Shown here: in pieces, positions 1 to 9,289 of the stretch
Position numbering within the stretch: the first letter of the stretch is position 1
Layout of the letters: each line of letters begins with the position of its first letter
Source of the DNA: Halomonas dongshanensis
Lineage (GTDB): Bacteria; Pseudomonadota; Gammaproteobacteria; Pseudomonadales; Halomonadaceae
Assembly (NCBI RefSeq): GCF_024790395.1
Contig: NZ_JAJISC010000006.1
Location: 238,129 to 302,128 of the forward strand
DNA: 64,000 nt
Direction: 5' to 3'
Made by a program: the position numbers and the translations under genes
Notes under the pieces: model-generated
Told to the model about the DNA's origin: nothing
The model's database searches: none
Seen by the model: the letters and a program-made list of their open reading frames with translations, nothing else

Positions 1-1
1 T

Positions 2-151
2 GAAAAGCATTTTAGAGAGCACTATCTACAAAACGCCATTCAGCAGGGATTAATCGAGATGACGATCCCTGACAGGCCCCGCAGTCGTCTGCAAAAGTAC
101 CGATTAACCGTTGTAGGCCAACGAGCACTGGCCGCCAAAGATACCTATTAA
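2..151 (+). CDS. C-terminal fragment of a Fic/AlbA-type ATP-binding protein (partial at left edge)
   Basis: An open frame enters from the left edge and stops with TAA at 149-151, giving the last 49 residues of a protein. The stretch LIEMTIPDRPRSRLQKYRLT closely resembles the C-terminal winged-helix tail of Fic-family proteins and of AlbA/COG2865 putative transcriptional regulators with an ATP-binding domain; this is family recognition by eye, not a search. The rest of the gene lies outside the window, so catalytic motifs cannot be checked. It may be intact upstream or a remnant. The stop is followed after 67 bp by the convergent end of the TauE-like gene. Confidence 0.6.
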   Translation, partial: EKHFREHYLQNAIQQGLIEMTIPDRPRSRLQKYRLTVVGQRALAAKDTY

Positions 152-218
152 GTAACACGGCTTCGATGACCTCTAGCGCCTGAAGTCTTTGCGCCATATT
201 GAGTGGCGATGGTATGGG

Positions 219-959
219 CTACGAGGCCAACAACGTAACCCCCTGTATAAAATAAAATACCCCAATAGCGGTGACGATCCAGCGTGTCCAGGTGCGGAAG
301 TTGGCGTCGGTGAGGCGGTGGAGGATGCGGTTGCCGGTTTGGGTGCCTAGCATGGCAAACGGGGCGGCGAGCGCGACGATGCCCCACTCACCGGCGCTGA
401 GCGCCAGCGCCGAACCAAGGTAGAAGAGAATCTTGATGCTGTGGGCGACGACCTGAATCATCGCTTTGGTGGCCACCACCTCGCGGCGATCCATCTGCGA
501 GCGCACGAAGAAGATATCGATCAGTGGCCCGGAAACGCCCGCTGCAATCGTCAGACCACCAGACAGCAGGCCGCAGCCGATGGCGTGGCTAGCGCGACTG
601 GCATCGAAGTGAAACCAGCGCTTGGGCATCCACACCAAAATCGGCATCAAACCGATCAGCAGCGAGACGCTGGCCGCATTGGGCGCGTAGTCGAAAATCA
701 AGAGCAGGCCTGCGGCGCCGAGTACCCCCAGCGTCATCAGCGCGACGGTGGGCCAGCGAATGAAGCGGCGGGATAGCCAGGCGCGCGAGGCATTGGCGGT
801 GAGCTGAATCACGCCGTGCACCGCCATCGCCGTGGCGGCGGGGAAGATCAAAAGCAAGAACCACAGCAGCACCAGCCCGCCCGCCATACCGAAAACACCC
901 GACAGCAGAGAGGTCGAAAAGACGACGGCAACGAAAATGGCCGCTATAGAAAAGGTCAT
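219..959 (-). CDS. TauE/SafE (DUF81) family membrane exporter
   Basis: This 246-residue protein is almost entirely hydrophobic, with about seven to eight predicted membrane helices and the glycine-rich first helix (SGVFGMAGGLVLLWF) typical of the TauE/SafE family. Members export sulfite, sulfoacetate or related organosulfur anions across the inner membrane, but the substrate cannot be read from the sequence. I placed the start at the ATG at 959 rather than the upstream in-frame GTG at 965, because AGGA lies 8 bases before the ATG and only 2 bases before the GTG. The next gene upstream ends near 987, so it may be co-transcribed with the SLT lipoprotein gene on the same strand. Confidence 0.85.
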   Translation of the reverse strand: MTFSIAAIFVAVVFSTSLLSGVFGMAGGLVLLWFLLLIFPAATAMAVHGVIQLTANASRAWLSRRFIRWPTVALMTLGVLGAAGLLLIFDYAPNAASVSLLIGLMPILVWMPKRWFHFDASRASHAIGCGLLSGGLTIAAGVSGPLIDIFFVRSQMDRREVVATKAMIQVVAHSIKILFYLGSALALSAGEWGIVALAAPFAMLGTQTGNRILHRLTDANFRTWTRWIVTAIGVFYFIQGVTLLAS

Positions 960-986
960 AGGCACGTTCCTGCGCAGTGATAACGA

Positions 987-1703
987 TCAGGCACGACAGA
1001 ACGGCCAGATTTGATAGAAATGCCGACACTGAAACTCGGCCTCACAGCTATTGAGCTGCGCCTGATAGCGCCCCGCGCGGCTGGCCACCTGGGCCGCCGA
1101 GCGCATCACCGCGGGCTTGCCTCGGTAGGTGCCGCGCTGATAGCCGCCCGCGCCTTCGTGGTAGGCCAAATAGAGGTGTTCGGGGTTGGTAAGTGGAATA
1201 CCCGTCTGGGCGTGGGTGCGAGCGTTGTACCAACCGATGAAATCGGTGGCGTGCTTCATATGGGTACGCCGAGCGAACAGGCTGCCCGCTTGGGCGCGGT
1301 ACTCGTCCCACACTGGATCCTGGGCTTGGGCATAGCCCTTGGCCGACGAAGGGCGGGGGCCGGGGATGAAGCCAAGGTAGTACTTTCTATCCGGGCGGAT
1401 GTGACTTCGAAACGAGGACTCCTGCTGGATGAAGGACATTTGAGTGGCGATGGGCGTGCCCCAGCGCGCCTGTGAATCGCGCGCGTAGTCATACCAGCTA
1501 GGCTGCTCGCGGAAAATCTCGCATATATTGCTCTGATCCGACGGCGGCGTTGGCGCGAAGGTGGCGCAGCCGCTCAAGAGGACGGCAAACAGCAGGGCGG
1601 CTGTGCGCAGCGAAACGTGCCGAAAACGCCGATAAAACCGCCCGCGAGAGAGTGTGTTAAAAAAGAACTTATCACAGTAGAACTTATCAACAGGGCAGTG
1701 CAT
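987..1703 (-). CDS. lipoprotein with SLT-type lytic transglycosylase domain
   Basis: The protein has a lipoprotein signal: a hydrophobic stretch ending in a lipobox, LLSGC, with the acylated cysteine at about residue 46. The mature part (ARWGTPIATQMSFIQQESSF, then SAKGYAQAQDPVWDEY and LAYHEGAGGY) matches the soluble lytic transglycosylase fold, with the catalytic glutamate in QQESSF. Such enzymes cleave peptidoglycan from the outer-membrane side. The start at 1703 (ATG) has AAGGA about 8 bases upstream; a TTG nine codons earlier is possible. The N-terminal region before the signal core is unusually long and basic (about 30 residues), so a shorter start with a rare codon cannot be excluded. 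The gene lies downstream of and close to the MocR regulator. Confidence 0.75.
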   Translation of the reverse strand: MHCPVDKFYCDKFFFNTLSRGRFYRRFRHVSLRTAALLFAVLLSGCATFAPTPPSDQSNICEIFREQPSWYDYARDSQARWGTPIATQMSFIQQESSFRSHIRPDRKYYLGFIPGPRPSSAKGYAQAQDPVWDEYRAQAGSLFARRTHMKHATDFIGWYNARTHAQTGIPLTNPEHLYLAYHEGAGGYQRGTYRGKPAVMRSAAQVASRAGRYQAQLNSCEAEFQCRHFYQIWPFCRA

Positions 1704-1733
1704 GCCAGTGTCCTTGTGGGTAAACGTCAATGC

Positions 1734-3197
1734 TCAACGCAGTAGCCGATCCAAACAGCGGCGTAGACGCATGGCTTCGCGCTGCAACGTCTCCCCCGAT
1801 AAAAGCCCTACGCCTAGCACGAGCCCGGTACGCTCATCGCCGCGCGCGCACACCGGGCTCAAGGGGCGCACGATGAGATGCTCCTTACGCAGCGCCTGGG
1901 CAAGGAGCACATCGTTGACCCCAGGCGAAAATTCCACGCAAAGGCTGATCGCCCGGCTCGGCGTGGAGATGCGCTGAATGCGGGGGTGCGTGATCAAGTG
2001 ATCGTGCACCACCTGCTGGCGCCCCAGGTAGTCGCGCTGAATGCGGCGGCACCACGTATCCAAGTCACCGTCGAAAATGAACTGCGCCAGTACCGCTTGA
2101 TCCACCATGCGCCCTTCGCGGTAGAGCTCGCTGCGCAGACGGTTGATCGCCCCCGCTAGCCCGCGCGGCACTACCAGATAGCCCAAGCGCAGCCCCGGAA
2201 ACATCATCTTGGAGAAAGAGCCGACGAGCAGATGGCGCTCCGAGTCGGCATTGAACAGCAGTGCCTCGTGGTCGCCTTGAGCGAACTCGTAGTCATCTTC
2301 GATGACGTAAGCCGCCTGTAACGTATCACAAAGTCGGCGTTTTTCCTCGGTACGGGTAGGTACGCTCAGCGGATAGTGGTGCGAGCCCATTAGATAAGCG
2401 AGCCGTACCGGGCGCGGCGTTGGCGAAAACGTATGACCGCGATGGGGGTGCCAAGGCAGCATCTCGACCTCGAGCCCCGCGGCGGTGAAAACGTTGCGCG
2501 CGCCCCAATAGCAGGGCGACTCCATCGCCACGCGCTCGCCGGTGTCGGCCAGCGCCATGGCGCAAAGGCCCAGGCCGTTATGGGTGCCGTCGGTGATGAT
2601 GATCTGCTCGGTGTCGCAGTGGATGTGTCGCCAGCGCTTGAGAAAGTCGCGGATGGCGCGCTTGAGCGGTCCATAGCCGCCGGTGGAGTAAGACAGCAGC
2701 AGCGCATTCTGCGGCACGGTAGCGCTGGTATAGAGCTGGCGCCACTTGCGCATGGGAAATTGGGCAATGTCGGGAATTCCCGGCACGAACGAGCCGGTTT
2801 GGATCAGGCTCGCCCCGGGGCCTTGGAGCACGCGCTGGGCGCGCTGAGATAACAGGTCAGAGGCTTGCGCGTCACCCGCATTCATCGTCTCGACAGCAGG
2901 CCGCGGTGCGGGCGGGCGCGCACTCCAGCTGCCCTGGCCGTGACCGGTCACGATCAACCCCTCGGTAATCAACGTGGCCACCGCACGCGCCAGGGTATGG
3001 CGCGCCACGCCCAAACGCTCGGCCAGACGGCGATGTGAGGGCAAGCGCGTACCGCTGGGCCAGCGCTCGCTGATCGCCCGGCGCAAGCTCTCTTCGATAC
3101 GCACTTGCTTGCTCAACCGCTCGGGTTGAAGGGCATAGAGCTCCTCCAACTGACCCAAACAGTGTTCGATCGTCACGTCGTTTCTTTGCTCACTCAT
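1734..3197 (-). CDS. MocR/GabR-type GntR regulator with aminotransferase fold, likely GABA operon activator
   Basis: The 487-residue protein has the two-part MocR layout: an N-terminal GntR winged helix at about residues 35-100 (TRLPSHRRLAERLGVARHTL) and a fold-type-I aminotransferase domain from about 130 to the end. The PLP-binding lysine is in GSFSKMMFPGLRLGY near residue 329. I chose the ATG at 3197 (MSEQRND) because the longer open frame to 3434 runs through the promoter gap and into the divergent permease gene. The gene is divergent to the permease-gabD-gabT operon, the classic arrangement of GabR, which binds PLP and GABA and activates gabTD. That role is inferred from context and architecture. 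Confidence 0.85.
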   Translation of the reverse strand: MSEQRNDVTIEHCLGQLEELYALQPERLSKQVRIEESLRRAISERWPSGTRLPSHRRLAERLGVARHTLARAVATLITEGLIVTGHGQGSWSARPPAPRPAVETMNAGDAQASDLLSQRAQRVLQGPGASLIQTGSFVPGIPDIAQFPMRKWRQLYTSATVPQNALLLSYSTGGYGPLKRAIRDFLKRWRHIHCDTEQIIITDGTHNGLGLCAMALADTGERVAMESPCYWGARNVFTAAGLEVEMLPWHPHRGHTFSPTPRPVRLAYLMGSHHYPLSVPTRTEEKRRLCDTLQAAYVIEDDYEFAQGDHEALLFNADSERHLLVGSFSKMMFPGLRLGYLVVPRGLAGAINRLRSELYREGRMVDQAVLAQFIFDGDLDTWCRRIQRDYLGRQQVVHDHLITHPRIQRISTPSRAISLCVEFSPGVNDVLLAQALRKEHLIVRPLSPVCARGDERTGLVLGVGLLSGETLQREAMRLRRCLDRLLR

Positions 3198-3231
3198 CGT
3201 CGTCACTTGCACATTTTCTAACGTGATTGGC

Positions 3232-3288
3232 TGGTCTAGTGCATTGAATTTTTTGGTCTGGCGAGTGTGCACGCAAAAAGTGGTCTGG
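3232..3288. promoter_or_regulatory. three direct repeats, candidate MocR operator in the gab divergent promoter
   Basis: The gap between the regulator and the permease holds TGGTCTAG at 3232-3239, TGGTCTGG at 3254-3261 and TGGTCTGG at 3281-3288, all in the same orientation. On the other strand the core reads AGACCA. MocR regulators such as GabR are known to bind spaced direct repeats (ATACCA in Bacillus), so these copies, 22 and 27 bp apart, are good operator candidates. A related GTGGTGCAT follows at 3301. Binding itself is inferred. Confidence 0.5.
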
Positions 3289-3413
3289 TCGAACCTAAAA
3301 GTGGTGCATTCGTCTTTTTTACCCAGACTGATAGCGTTAAAGCGTCCGGTCGAAGCGACCGTTCCGGCGCCGAAAGCGCTACACAATAGCCAATAACTTG
3401 CTGGAAACTCCTC

Positions 3414-4829
3414 ATGAATACTCCAACGACGCAACAGGATAAACTCGTTAGGGTGCTGGCCCGCGGCGACGTACTGGCGCTGGCCTTCGGCGCCATGATC
3501 GGCTGGGGCTGGATCGTTCTAACCGGTACCGCCATCCAGTCTGCCGGTAGTCTCGGCGCCATCATTGCCTTCGTCATCGGCGGTCTTGCCATCGTATTGG
3601 TCGGGCTTACCTACGCCGAACTCGCCTCGGCCATGCCCAAGGTCGGTGGCGAGCACGTCTATAGCTATCGGGCGCTGGGCCACTTCGCCTCGTTCATCTG
3701 TACCTGGGCGATCATCCTTGGGTACCTGAGCGTGGTAGCCTTCGAGGCCGTGGCGCTACCTACCGTCGTCGAGCATTTGGCACCCGACTACGCCGTAGGA
3801 CATCTCTGGACCATCGCTGGGTGGGACGTAAAAGCCACCTGGGTCGCGGTAGGCGTGGGCGGCTCGCTCGCCATGATGCTGATCAACTACTTCGGCGTCA
3901 CCACAGCCTCTTTGGTGCAAAAAGTGGTCACTGGGATGATCCTCGTCGTCGGGGTGATGTTCGTCACCGGTGCGCTCTTCGAGGGTGAGGTGGTCAACAT
4001 GTCGCCGCTTTTCACCGAAGCCGATACGGGCGTGGTGGCAGGTATCATGGCGGTGCTGGTCATGGTGCCCTTTCTGTTCGTCGGCTTCGACGTCATTCCT
4101 CAGGCCGCCGAAGAGATCGATCTTCCCTACAAGGCGATCGGCAAGGTGCTGATGATGTCGGTCGCGCTGGCGGTGGTCTGGTACGCGCTGATCATTCTGG
4201 CGACGAGCCTGGCACTGAACAGTACCGAGCTCGCAGCCAGCTCGCTAAGCGTCCCCGACGCCATGGGCAATCTCTTCAATGCCGCCTGGGCGAGTAACCT
4301 CATGGTGCTGGCAGGTATCGCGGGTATCATTACCAGTTGGAATGCGTTCTACATCGGCGGCTCGCGTGCCATTTACGCCCTGGCCCGGGCGGGCATGTTG
4401 CCTGCTCCTTTTGCCAAGCTGCATCCGCGTTACAAAACGCCGACCAATGCCATCTTCTTGATGGGGTTTCTCTCCTGCATCGCCCCCTTCTTTGGCCGTC
4501 CGGCGCTGGTCTGGATCGTCAACGCCGGAGGGCTTGGCATCGTCATCGCCTACTTCTTCGTTGCCGTTTCCTTCGTCGTACTGCGGGTTCGTGAACCCGA
4601 GATGGAGCGTCCCTTCCGCATTCGTCACGGCAAGCTCTGCGGCACCCTGGCCATCTTGCTCTCCTTCGGTATGGCCTGTCTCTATTTGCCGGGTAGCCCG
4701 GCCGCGCTCAGTGGCGCCGAGTGGGGCATTTTTGCCGGCTGGACGCTGCTTGGGCTAGCGCTCTACGCCCATTCGCTACGCACCTACGGCCGCGCCTATA
4801 GCGACCGTCACATGCTGGCAGATTTATAA
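3414..4829 (+). CDS. APC-superfamily amino acid permease, likely GABA or related amine uptake
   Basis: This 471-residue inner-membrane protein has twelve predicted helices. It begins with the APC signature around residues 15-45 (DVLALAFGAMIGWGWIVLTG), and the second conserved segment YAELASAMPKVGGEHVYSYRA is present. It is the first gene of a tight operon: gabD follows after 29 bp, and gabT 12 bp after that. The context strongly suggests import of GABA or a compound degraded to it, such as putrescine, but APC substrate cannot be read from sequence alone. Expression is probably controlled by the divergent MocR regulator through the repeats at 3232-3288. Confidence 0.85.
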   Translation: MNTPTTQQDKLVRVLARGDVLALAFGAMIGWGWIVLTGTAIQSAGSLGAIIAFVIGGLAIVLVGLTYAELASAMPKVGGEHVYSYRALGHFASFICTWAIILGYLSVVAFEAVALPTVVEHLAPDYAVGHLWTIAGWDVKATWVAVGVGGSLAMMLINYFGVTTASLVQKVVTGMILVVGVMFVTGALFEGEVVNMSPLFTEADTGVVAGIMAVLVMVPFLFVGFDVIPQAAEEIDLPYKAIGKVLMMSVALAVVWYALIILATSLALNSTELAASSLSVPDAMGNLFNAAWASNLMVLAGIAGIITSWNAFYIGGSRAIYALARAGMLPAPFAKLHPRYKTPTNAIFLMGFLSCIAPFFGRPALVWIVNAGGLGIVIAYFFVAVSFVVLRVREPEMERPFRIRHGKLCGTLAILLSFGMACLYLPGSPAALSGAEWGIFAGWTLLGLALYAHSLRTYGRAYSDRHMLADL

Positions 4830-4858
4830 CTGCACTTGCTCCCAAGAGGAGGTCTTTC

Positions 4859-6310
4859 ATGAGCTTCATTCAACAGTGGTGCCACGACGCCGTTCCCGGT
4901 TTGATCGGTGGTGAGTGGCGCCAGGGCACACAAACGTTCGCCGTGGATAACCCGGCGACCGGCGAAACGCTAGCGCGCGTTGCCGAGCTTGGTGCCGACG
5001 ACGCGCGCGATGCGGTTGCCGCTGCCTACGCTGCCGGTAGTGAATGGCGTGCCACGCCGGTCAAGCAGCGCGCGGCTCTGCTGCGCCGCTGGTTCGAGCT
5101 GATCAACGAGCATGCTGATGACCTGGCACGGCTGATGACGCTGGAGCAGGGCAAGCCGCTTTCCGAAGCTAAAGGCGAAGTCGTTTATGGCGCCTCCTTC
5201 ATCGAGTTCTTCGCTGAAGAAGCCAAGCGTATGGCGGGCGAGACACTGCCGAGCCACGGTTCCGACAAGCGCTTGCTGGTGCTGCGCGAACCGATCGGCG
5301 TGGTCGCGGCCATTACGCCGTGGAATTTCCCGCTCGCGATGATTACCCGCAAGTGTGCCCCGGCGCTGGCAGCGGGCTGTACGGTCGTGATCAAACCCGC
5401 CGAAGCCACGCCGCTGACGGCACTGGCTGCCGCGAGCTTGGCTCTGGAGGCGGGGCTTCCGAGTGGGGTCATTAGCGTGGTGACGGCCTCCAAACCCGTC
5501 GAGGTCGGTGAGGTGCTGACTACTGATCCGCGCGTACGCAAGGTCTCTTTCACCGGCTCTACGCCGGTAGGCAAGCGCCTACTAGCCCAGTGCGCCAGCA
5601 CGGTGAAGAAAACGGCCATGGAGCTTGGTGGCAACGCTCCCTTTATCGTGTTCGACGATGCCGACATCGAAGCGGCCGTTGAGGGTGCCGTTGCCTCGAA
5701 GTTCCGTAACGCCGGGCAGACCTGCGTCTGTACCAACCGCTTTCTCGTCCAGGACGGCGTTTATGACGCCTTCGTCAGCCGCCTGGCCGAGCGGGTAGCC
5801 GCGCTGAAGGTGGGCGATGGCTTGAGTGAAGGCAGCGTCATCGGCCCGCTGATCAATCAGGCGGCGGTAGAAAAAGTGCAGCGCCATGTCGATGACGCCA
5901 AGCGTCACGGCGCTCGGGTCGTCTGCGGCGGTGAGCCCCACGCCGCCGGTGAGCGCTTCTTCACCCCCACCGTGCTGGCCGAGGTGACGTCCAAGATGGC
6001 GGTAGCCGAAGAGGAGACCTTTGGCCCCCTGGCGCCGGTTTTCCGCTTTACCCACGACGACGAGGCCATTGCCATGGCCAACGCAACGCCTTTTGGTCTC
6101 GCCGCCTACTTCTATGCCACCGACTATCGGCGCATTTGGCGCACCATGGAGCAGTTGGAGTACGGCATGGTCGGCGTCAACGAAGGGCTCATTTCTACCG
6201 AGCTTGCGCCCTTTGGCGGCGTCAAGGAGTCCGGGCTTGGCCGTGAAGGCTCGCATCATGGGCTCGATGAATTTACCGAACTGAAATACGTCTGTGTCGG
6301 CGGTCTGTGA
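4859..6310 (+). CDS. gabD: NAD(P)-dependent succinate-semialdehyde dehydrogenase
   Basis: The enzyme oxidises succinate semialdehyde to succinate, the second step of GABA degradation. At 483 residues it matches E. coli GabD (482). The aldehyde dehydrogenase motifs are complete: the cofactor-binding PWNFPLAMITRK, the general base in MELGGNAPF (Glu about 255), and the nucleophile in NAGQTCVCTNR (Cys about 289). A Shine-Dalgarno AGAGGAGG precedes the ATG. It is flanked by the permease and gabT on the same strand, with short gaps that indicate one transcript. Glutarate-semialdehyde dehydrogenase is a close alternative, since the same family serves 5-aminovalerate degradation, but pairing with a gabT-type transaminase fits either. 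Confidence 0.92.
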   Translation: MSFIQQWCHDAVPGLIGGEWRQGTQTFAVDNPATGETLARVAELGADDARDAVAAAYAAGSEWRATPVKQRAALLRRWFELINEHADDLARLMTLEQGKPLSEAKGEVVYGASFIEFFAEEAKRMAGETLPSHGSDKRLLVLREPIGVVAAITPWNFPLAMITRKCAPALAAGCTVVIKPAEATPLTALAAASLALEAGLPSGVISVVTASKPVEVGEVLTTDPRVRKVSFTGSTPVGKRLLAQCASTVKKTAMELGGNAPFIVFDDADIEAAVEGAVASKFRNAGQTCVCTNRFLVQDGVYDAFVSRLAERVAALKVGDGLSEGSVIGPLINQAAVEKVQRHVDDAKRHGARVVCGGEPHAAGERFFTPTVLAEVTSKMAVAEEETFGPLAPVFRFTHDDEAIAMANATPFGLAAYFYATDYRRIWRTMEQLEYGMVGVNEGLISTELAPFGGVKESGLGREGSHHGLDEFTELKYVCVGGL

Positions 6311-6322
6311 GGAGAAAAGAAA

Positions 6323-7594
6323 ATGACTAATCAAGAACTTAACGAGCTGAAGAACCGCTTCGTCGCTAACGGCGCGGCCACCCCCAACACGGCCTTCGCC
6401 GAGCGCGCTGAAAATGCCGAACTGTGGGATGCCGATGGCCAACGCTGGATCGACTTCGCCGGCGGCATTGGCGTATTGAACCTTGGCCACCGCCACCCCA
6501 AGGTCGTCGCGGCAGTAGAGGCGCAACTCAAGAAGGTAATGCACACAAGCGCGGCAGTGATCTCCTACGCACCTTACGTCCAGCTGTGCCAGAAACTTTG
6601 TGAACTAAGCCCGGTGCGCGGCCCCGAGCGTAAGGCGATGCTGGTCAACACCGGTGCCGAGGCGCTGGAGAACGCGGTCAAGATCGCTCGCGCCGCCACT
6701 GGCCGTAGTGGCATCATCACCTTCGATGGCGCTTTCCACGGGCGCACCATGATGACGCTTGCCATGACCGGCAAGGTGTTGCCCTACAAGAACGACTTTG
6801 GCCCCATGCCGGGCGATGTCTTTCGCGCGCCGTTCCCGAACCCAATCCACGGCATTAGTGAAGAGGCGTCCCTCAATGCCATTCGCACGCTGTTCAAGAC
6901 TGATATCGCCCCGCATCGTACGGCGGCCATCGTCATCGAACCGGTACAGGGCGAAGGCGGTTTCTACATTGCCTCGCCGGATTATCTAAACGCGCTGCGG
7001 GCGCTGTGTGACGAGCACGGTATCCTTCTGATTGCGGACGAAGTGCAGTCCGGCTTCGCGCGTACCGGCAAGCTGTTCGCGCTCGAACACAGCGGCATCG
7101 AAGCCGACATTCTCACCACCGCCAAGAGCCTCGCCAACGGCATGCCGCTCTCTGCGGTGGTAGGGTCGGCCAAGGTGATGGATGCTTCTGGCCCCAACTC
7201 GCTCGGCGGCACCTACAGCGGCAACCCGCTGGCCTGTGCGGCGGCCTTGGCCGTCATCGAAGCCATCGACGAAGAAGATATCCTGGCGCGCAGCGAGCAA
7301 CTGGGCCACCGTTTAGGCGAGCGCTTCAAAGCGTGGGAAAGCCGCTTTGCGCCCGTGGCGCATGGCCGCCACCTCGGCGCCATGGCGGCGTTCGAACTCC
7401 TCGATGGAAACGGCAACCCGGATGCCGCACTCACCCAAGCGCTCTGCGCCAAGGTGCGCGAAAAGGGATTGATCCTGCTGTCGTGCGGGTTCTACGCCAA
7501 CACCATCCGCATCCTGGTGCCGATTACCGTGCCCGAGTCGGTGCTGGAAGAGGGGCTCGAGATCATCGAGGCGTCCCTCGAAGCGCTTGGCTAG
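6323..7594 (+). CDS. gabT: 4-aminobutyrate--2-oxoglutarate transaminase
   Basis: This class-III PLP aminotransferase moves the amino group of GABA to 2-oxoglutarate, yielding succinate semialdehyde for GabD. It has 423 residues (E. coli GabT has 426), and the PLP lysine in TTAKSLANGMPLSAV falls at residue 268, the same number as in E. coli. The segments NTGAEALENAVKIAR, GAFHGRTMMTLAMTG and LLIADEVQSGFARTG are typical. AGGAGAA lies upstream of the ATG and the gap after gabD is only 12 bp. Activity on 5-aminovalerate is common for this family. The operon ends at a GC-rich hairpin at 7655-7676. Confidence 0.93.
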   Translation: MTNQELNELKNRFVANGAATPNTAFAERAENAELWDADGQRWIDFAGGIGVLNLGHRHPKVVAAVEAQLKKVMHTSAAVISYAPYVQLCQKLCELSPVRGPERKAMLVNTGAEALENAVKIARAATGRSGIITFDGAFHGRTMMTLAMTGKVLPYKNDFGPMPGDVFRAPFPNPIHGISEEASLNAIRTLFKTDIAPHRTAAIVIEPVQGEGGFYIASPDYLNALRALCDEHGILLIADEVQSGFARTGKLFALEHSGIEADILTTAKSLANGMPLSAVVGSAKVMDASGPNSLGGTYSGNPLACAAALAVIEAIDEEDILARSEQLGHRLGERFKAWESRFAPVAHGRHLGAMAAFELLDGNGNPDAALTQALCAKVREKGLILLSCGFYANTIRILVPITVPESVLEEGLEIIEASLEALG

Positions 7595-7654
7595 CGCTCT
7601 AGGGAGGTCGCTTCAGCTGATGAGCAGGATCATCGAAGAGACTCCCACGGCAAG

Positions 7655-7676
7655 CCTGCCCACCTGGGTGGGCAGG
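7655..7676. terminator. GC-rich inverted repeat between convergent gabT and narK
   Basis: CCTGCCCACC at 7655-7664 pairs with GGTGGGCAGG at 7667-7676, leaving only two unpaired bases between the arms. There is no T-run after it on either strand, so it may slow rather than efficiently end transcription. It sits between the ends of two converging operons, which is where a terminator is expected. Confidence 0.35.
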
Positions 7677-7731
7677 TAGCCTCTCTGGCTCCAAAACAGG
7701 CTAAAACATTCAGGCGGGGCGAGCTTGCTAT

Positions 7732-9225
7732 CTATGCCGAGGTGTCCGCCTGGGTGTCCAGAGCGCGATCGACCGAGGAGGTGTAGTACTCGCTGTCAAA
7801 GGCGCCTTCCGGTTCTTTGAGCCAGATCAGGCAGACCAGCCAACTGATGAATGCTCCCAGGGCGATCAGCATGAAGAACTGGGTGGGAGTGACGAAAGTA
7901 TAGATGGTGAGGTAGATCACAGCGCCCACGTTGCCGTAAGCCCCCGCCATGCCAGCTATCTGACCAGTTATGCGCCGCTTGATCGAGGGAATGATGCCAA
8001 AGGTGGCCCCTTCGGCGCCTTGCACGAAGAGCGAGGTGGTAATGGTGACCGCCACGGCCAGAAACAGCGGCCAGCGGGCATCCAGCAGGGCCATGGCGGC
8101 GAATCCGACGCTGATGCCCAGCATGTAGCTCAGCATGACAAAACGGCGATTGCCAAAACGGTCGGACACCAGGCCGCCCATCGGTCTGGCCACCAGGTTG
8201 ACGAAAGCAAAGGAGGCGGCGATCAGCCCTGCAGTGGCGGCATTCAACCCCCAGGTCTGCTCGAAGAAGAGCGGCAGCATCGACACCACGGCAAGCTCGG
8301 CGCCGAAATTGGCGAAATAGGTCGTGTTAAGCGCCGCGACGCTGTTGAAGGAGTACCTGTCATCCTCGGGGACGCCCTGGCGCAGAATCGGCAGATTGAC
8401 CCGAAGAATCTGGATGATCTGATAGATCACTATGGCGACGATGACGGCGTAGGCTACCGCGGCCCAGACCACCGAAAGGTAACCCATCTGCTGAACGCGC
8501 CAGACGAGAATGGCCAGTACGCCCACTAAGGGAATGGTCCAGATGATCAGCTTGATCATGTCGGCCCAGCTACTGACCTCCATCGCCGCTGCCTTGCGCG
8601 GCCGGCGGTGGGTGCCGGTATTGGGGCCGTCGCTGATCGCGAACCAGTAGTAGACCCCGTAGGCCGCCATGACGATGGCGCTTTGCGCGATAGCCCAGCG
8701 CCAGCCGTCGGCGCCGCCATACAGTGTGAGCGCGATGGTGGGCAGCGACATGGCCGCTACGGCGGAGCCAAAGTTGCCCCAACCGGCATAGAACCCCTCG
8801 GCAAAGCCGATGTCCCGCGGCTTGAACCACAAGGCGGTCATATGTATCCCGACCACGAAGCTGGCGCCAACCGAGCTCAGGATCAGCCGTGCCACCAGCA
8901 GTTGCGTCAAGCTGTTGCCGAAGGCAAATGCCAGCGCCGGCAGTGACATGCTGACCATCAGCACCGAGAAAACCCGCCGTGGGCCGAAGCGGTCCAACGC
9001 CATGCCCACCACGATACGTGCCGGTATGGTCAAGGCAACGTTACAGATGGCAAACAGCTTGAGATCGTCCGGCGTCAGCCAGTCGACGCTTTTCAACATG
9101 CTCGAGGCCAGCGGGGCCATGTTGAACCAGACGTAGAAGGTAATGAAAAAGGCGATCCAGGTGAGGTGAAGCGCCCTTATTTCAGGGTGCTTGAACTGGA
9201 ATACAGCAGCTACTTTCATGGCCAT
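7732..9225 (-). CDS. narK: NarK-type nitrate/nitrite transporter, type I-like (MFS)
   Basis: A 497-residue major facilitator protein with twelve predicted helices and the helix-1 motif VWFNMAPLASSM found in NarK1/NasA-type nitrate-proton symporters. Glycine-rich nitrate signature stretches are visible in YAGWGNFGSAVAAM and AGAYGNVGAVIYL. A long cytoplasmic loop around residues 205-235 is basic. It is the last gene of the narK-usp-narK run on the minus strand; AGGA lies before the ATG at 9225. In Pseudomonas and Paracoccus a type I and a type II NarK occur side by side or fused and together import nitrate and exchange nitrite. The same pairing is seen here as separate genes. Confidence 0.88.
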   Translation of the reverse strand: MAMKVAAVFQFKHPEIRALHLTWIAFFITFYVWFNMAPLASSMLKSVDWLTPDDLKLFAICNVALTIPARIVVGMALDRFGPRRVFSVLMVSMSLPALAFAFGNSLTQLLVARLILSSVGASFVVGIHMTALWFKPRDIGFAEGFYAGWGNFGSAVAAMSLPTIALTLYGGADGWRWAIAQSAIVMAAYGVYYWFAISDGPNTGTHRRPRKAAAMEVSSWADMIKLIIWTIPLVGVLAILVWRVQQMGYLSVVWAAVAYAVIVAIVIYQIIQILRVNLPILRQGVPEDDRYSFNSVAALNTTYFANFGAELAVVSMLPLFFEQTWGLNAATAGLIAASFAFVNLVARPMGGLVSDRFGNRRFVMLSYMLGISVGFAAMALLDARWPLFLAVAVTITTSLFVQGAEGATFGIIPSIKRRITGQIAGMAGAYGNVGAVIYLTIYTFVTPTQFFMLIALGAFISWLVCLIWLKEPEGAFDSEYYTSSVDRALDTQADTSA

Positions 9226-9289
9226 GTCATCCTGTGTGATGGTGCCGGGAGGCCGCTCCGGGGAGGGAGAATTTCACCGAGACGGAAAA

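Noticed and set aside
5582..6544. Minus-strand open frame of 320 codons across gabD and gabT
   Set aside because: It crosses two clearly coding genes and the gap between them; antisense shadow.
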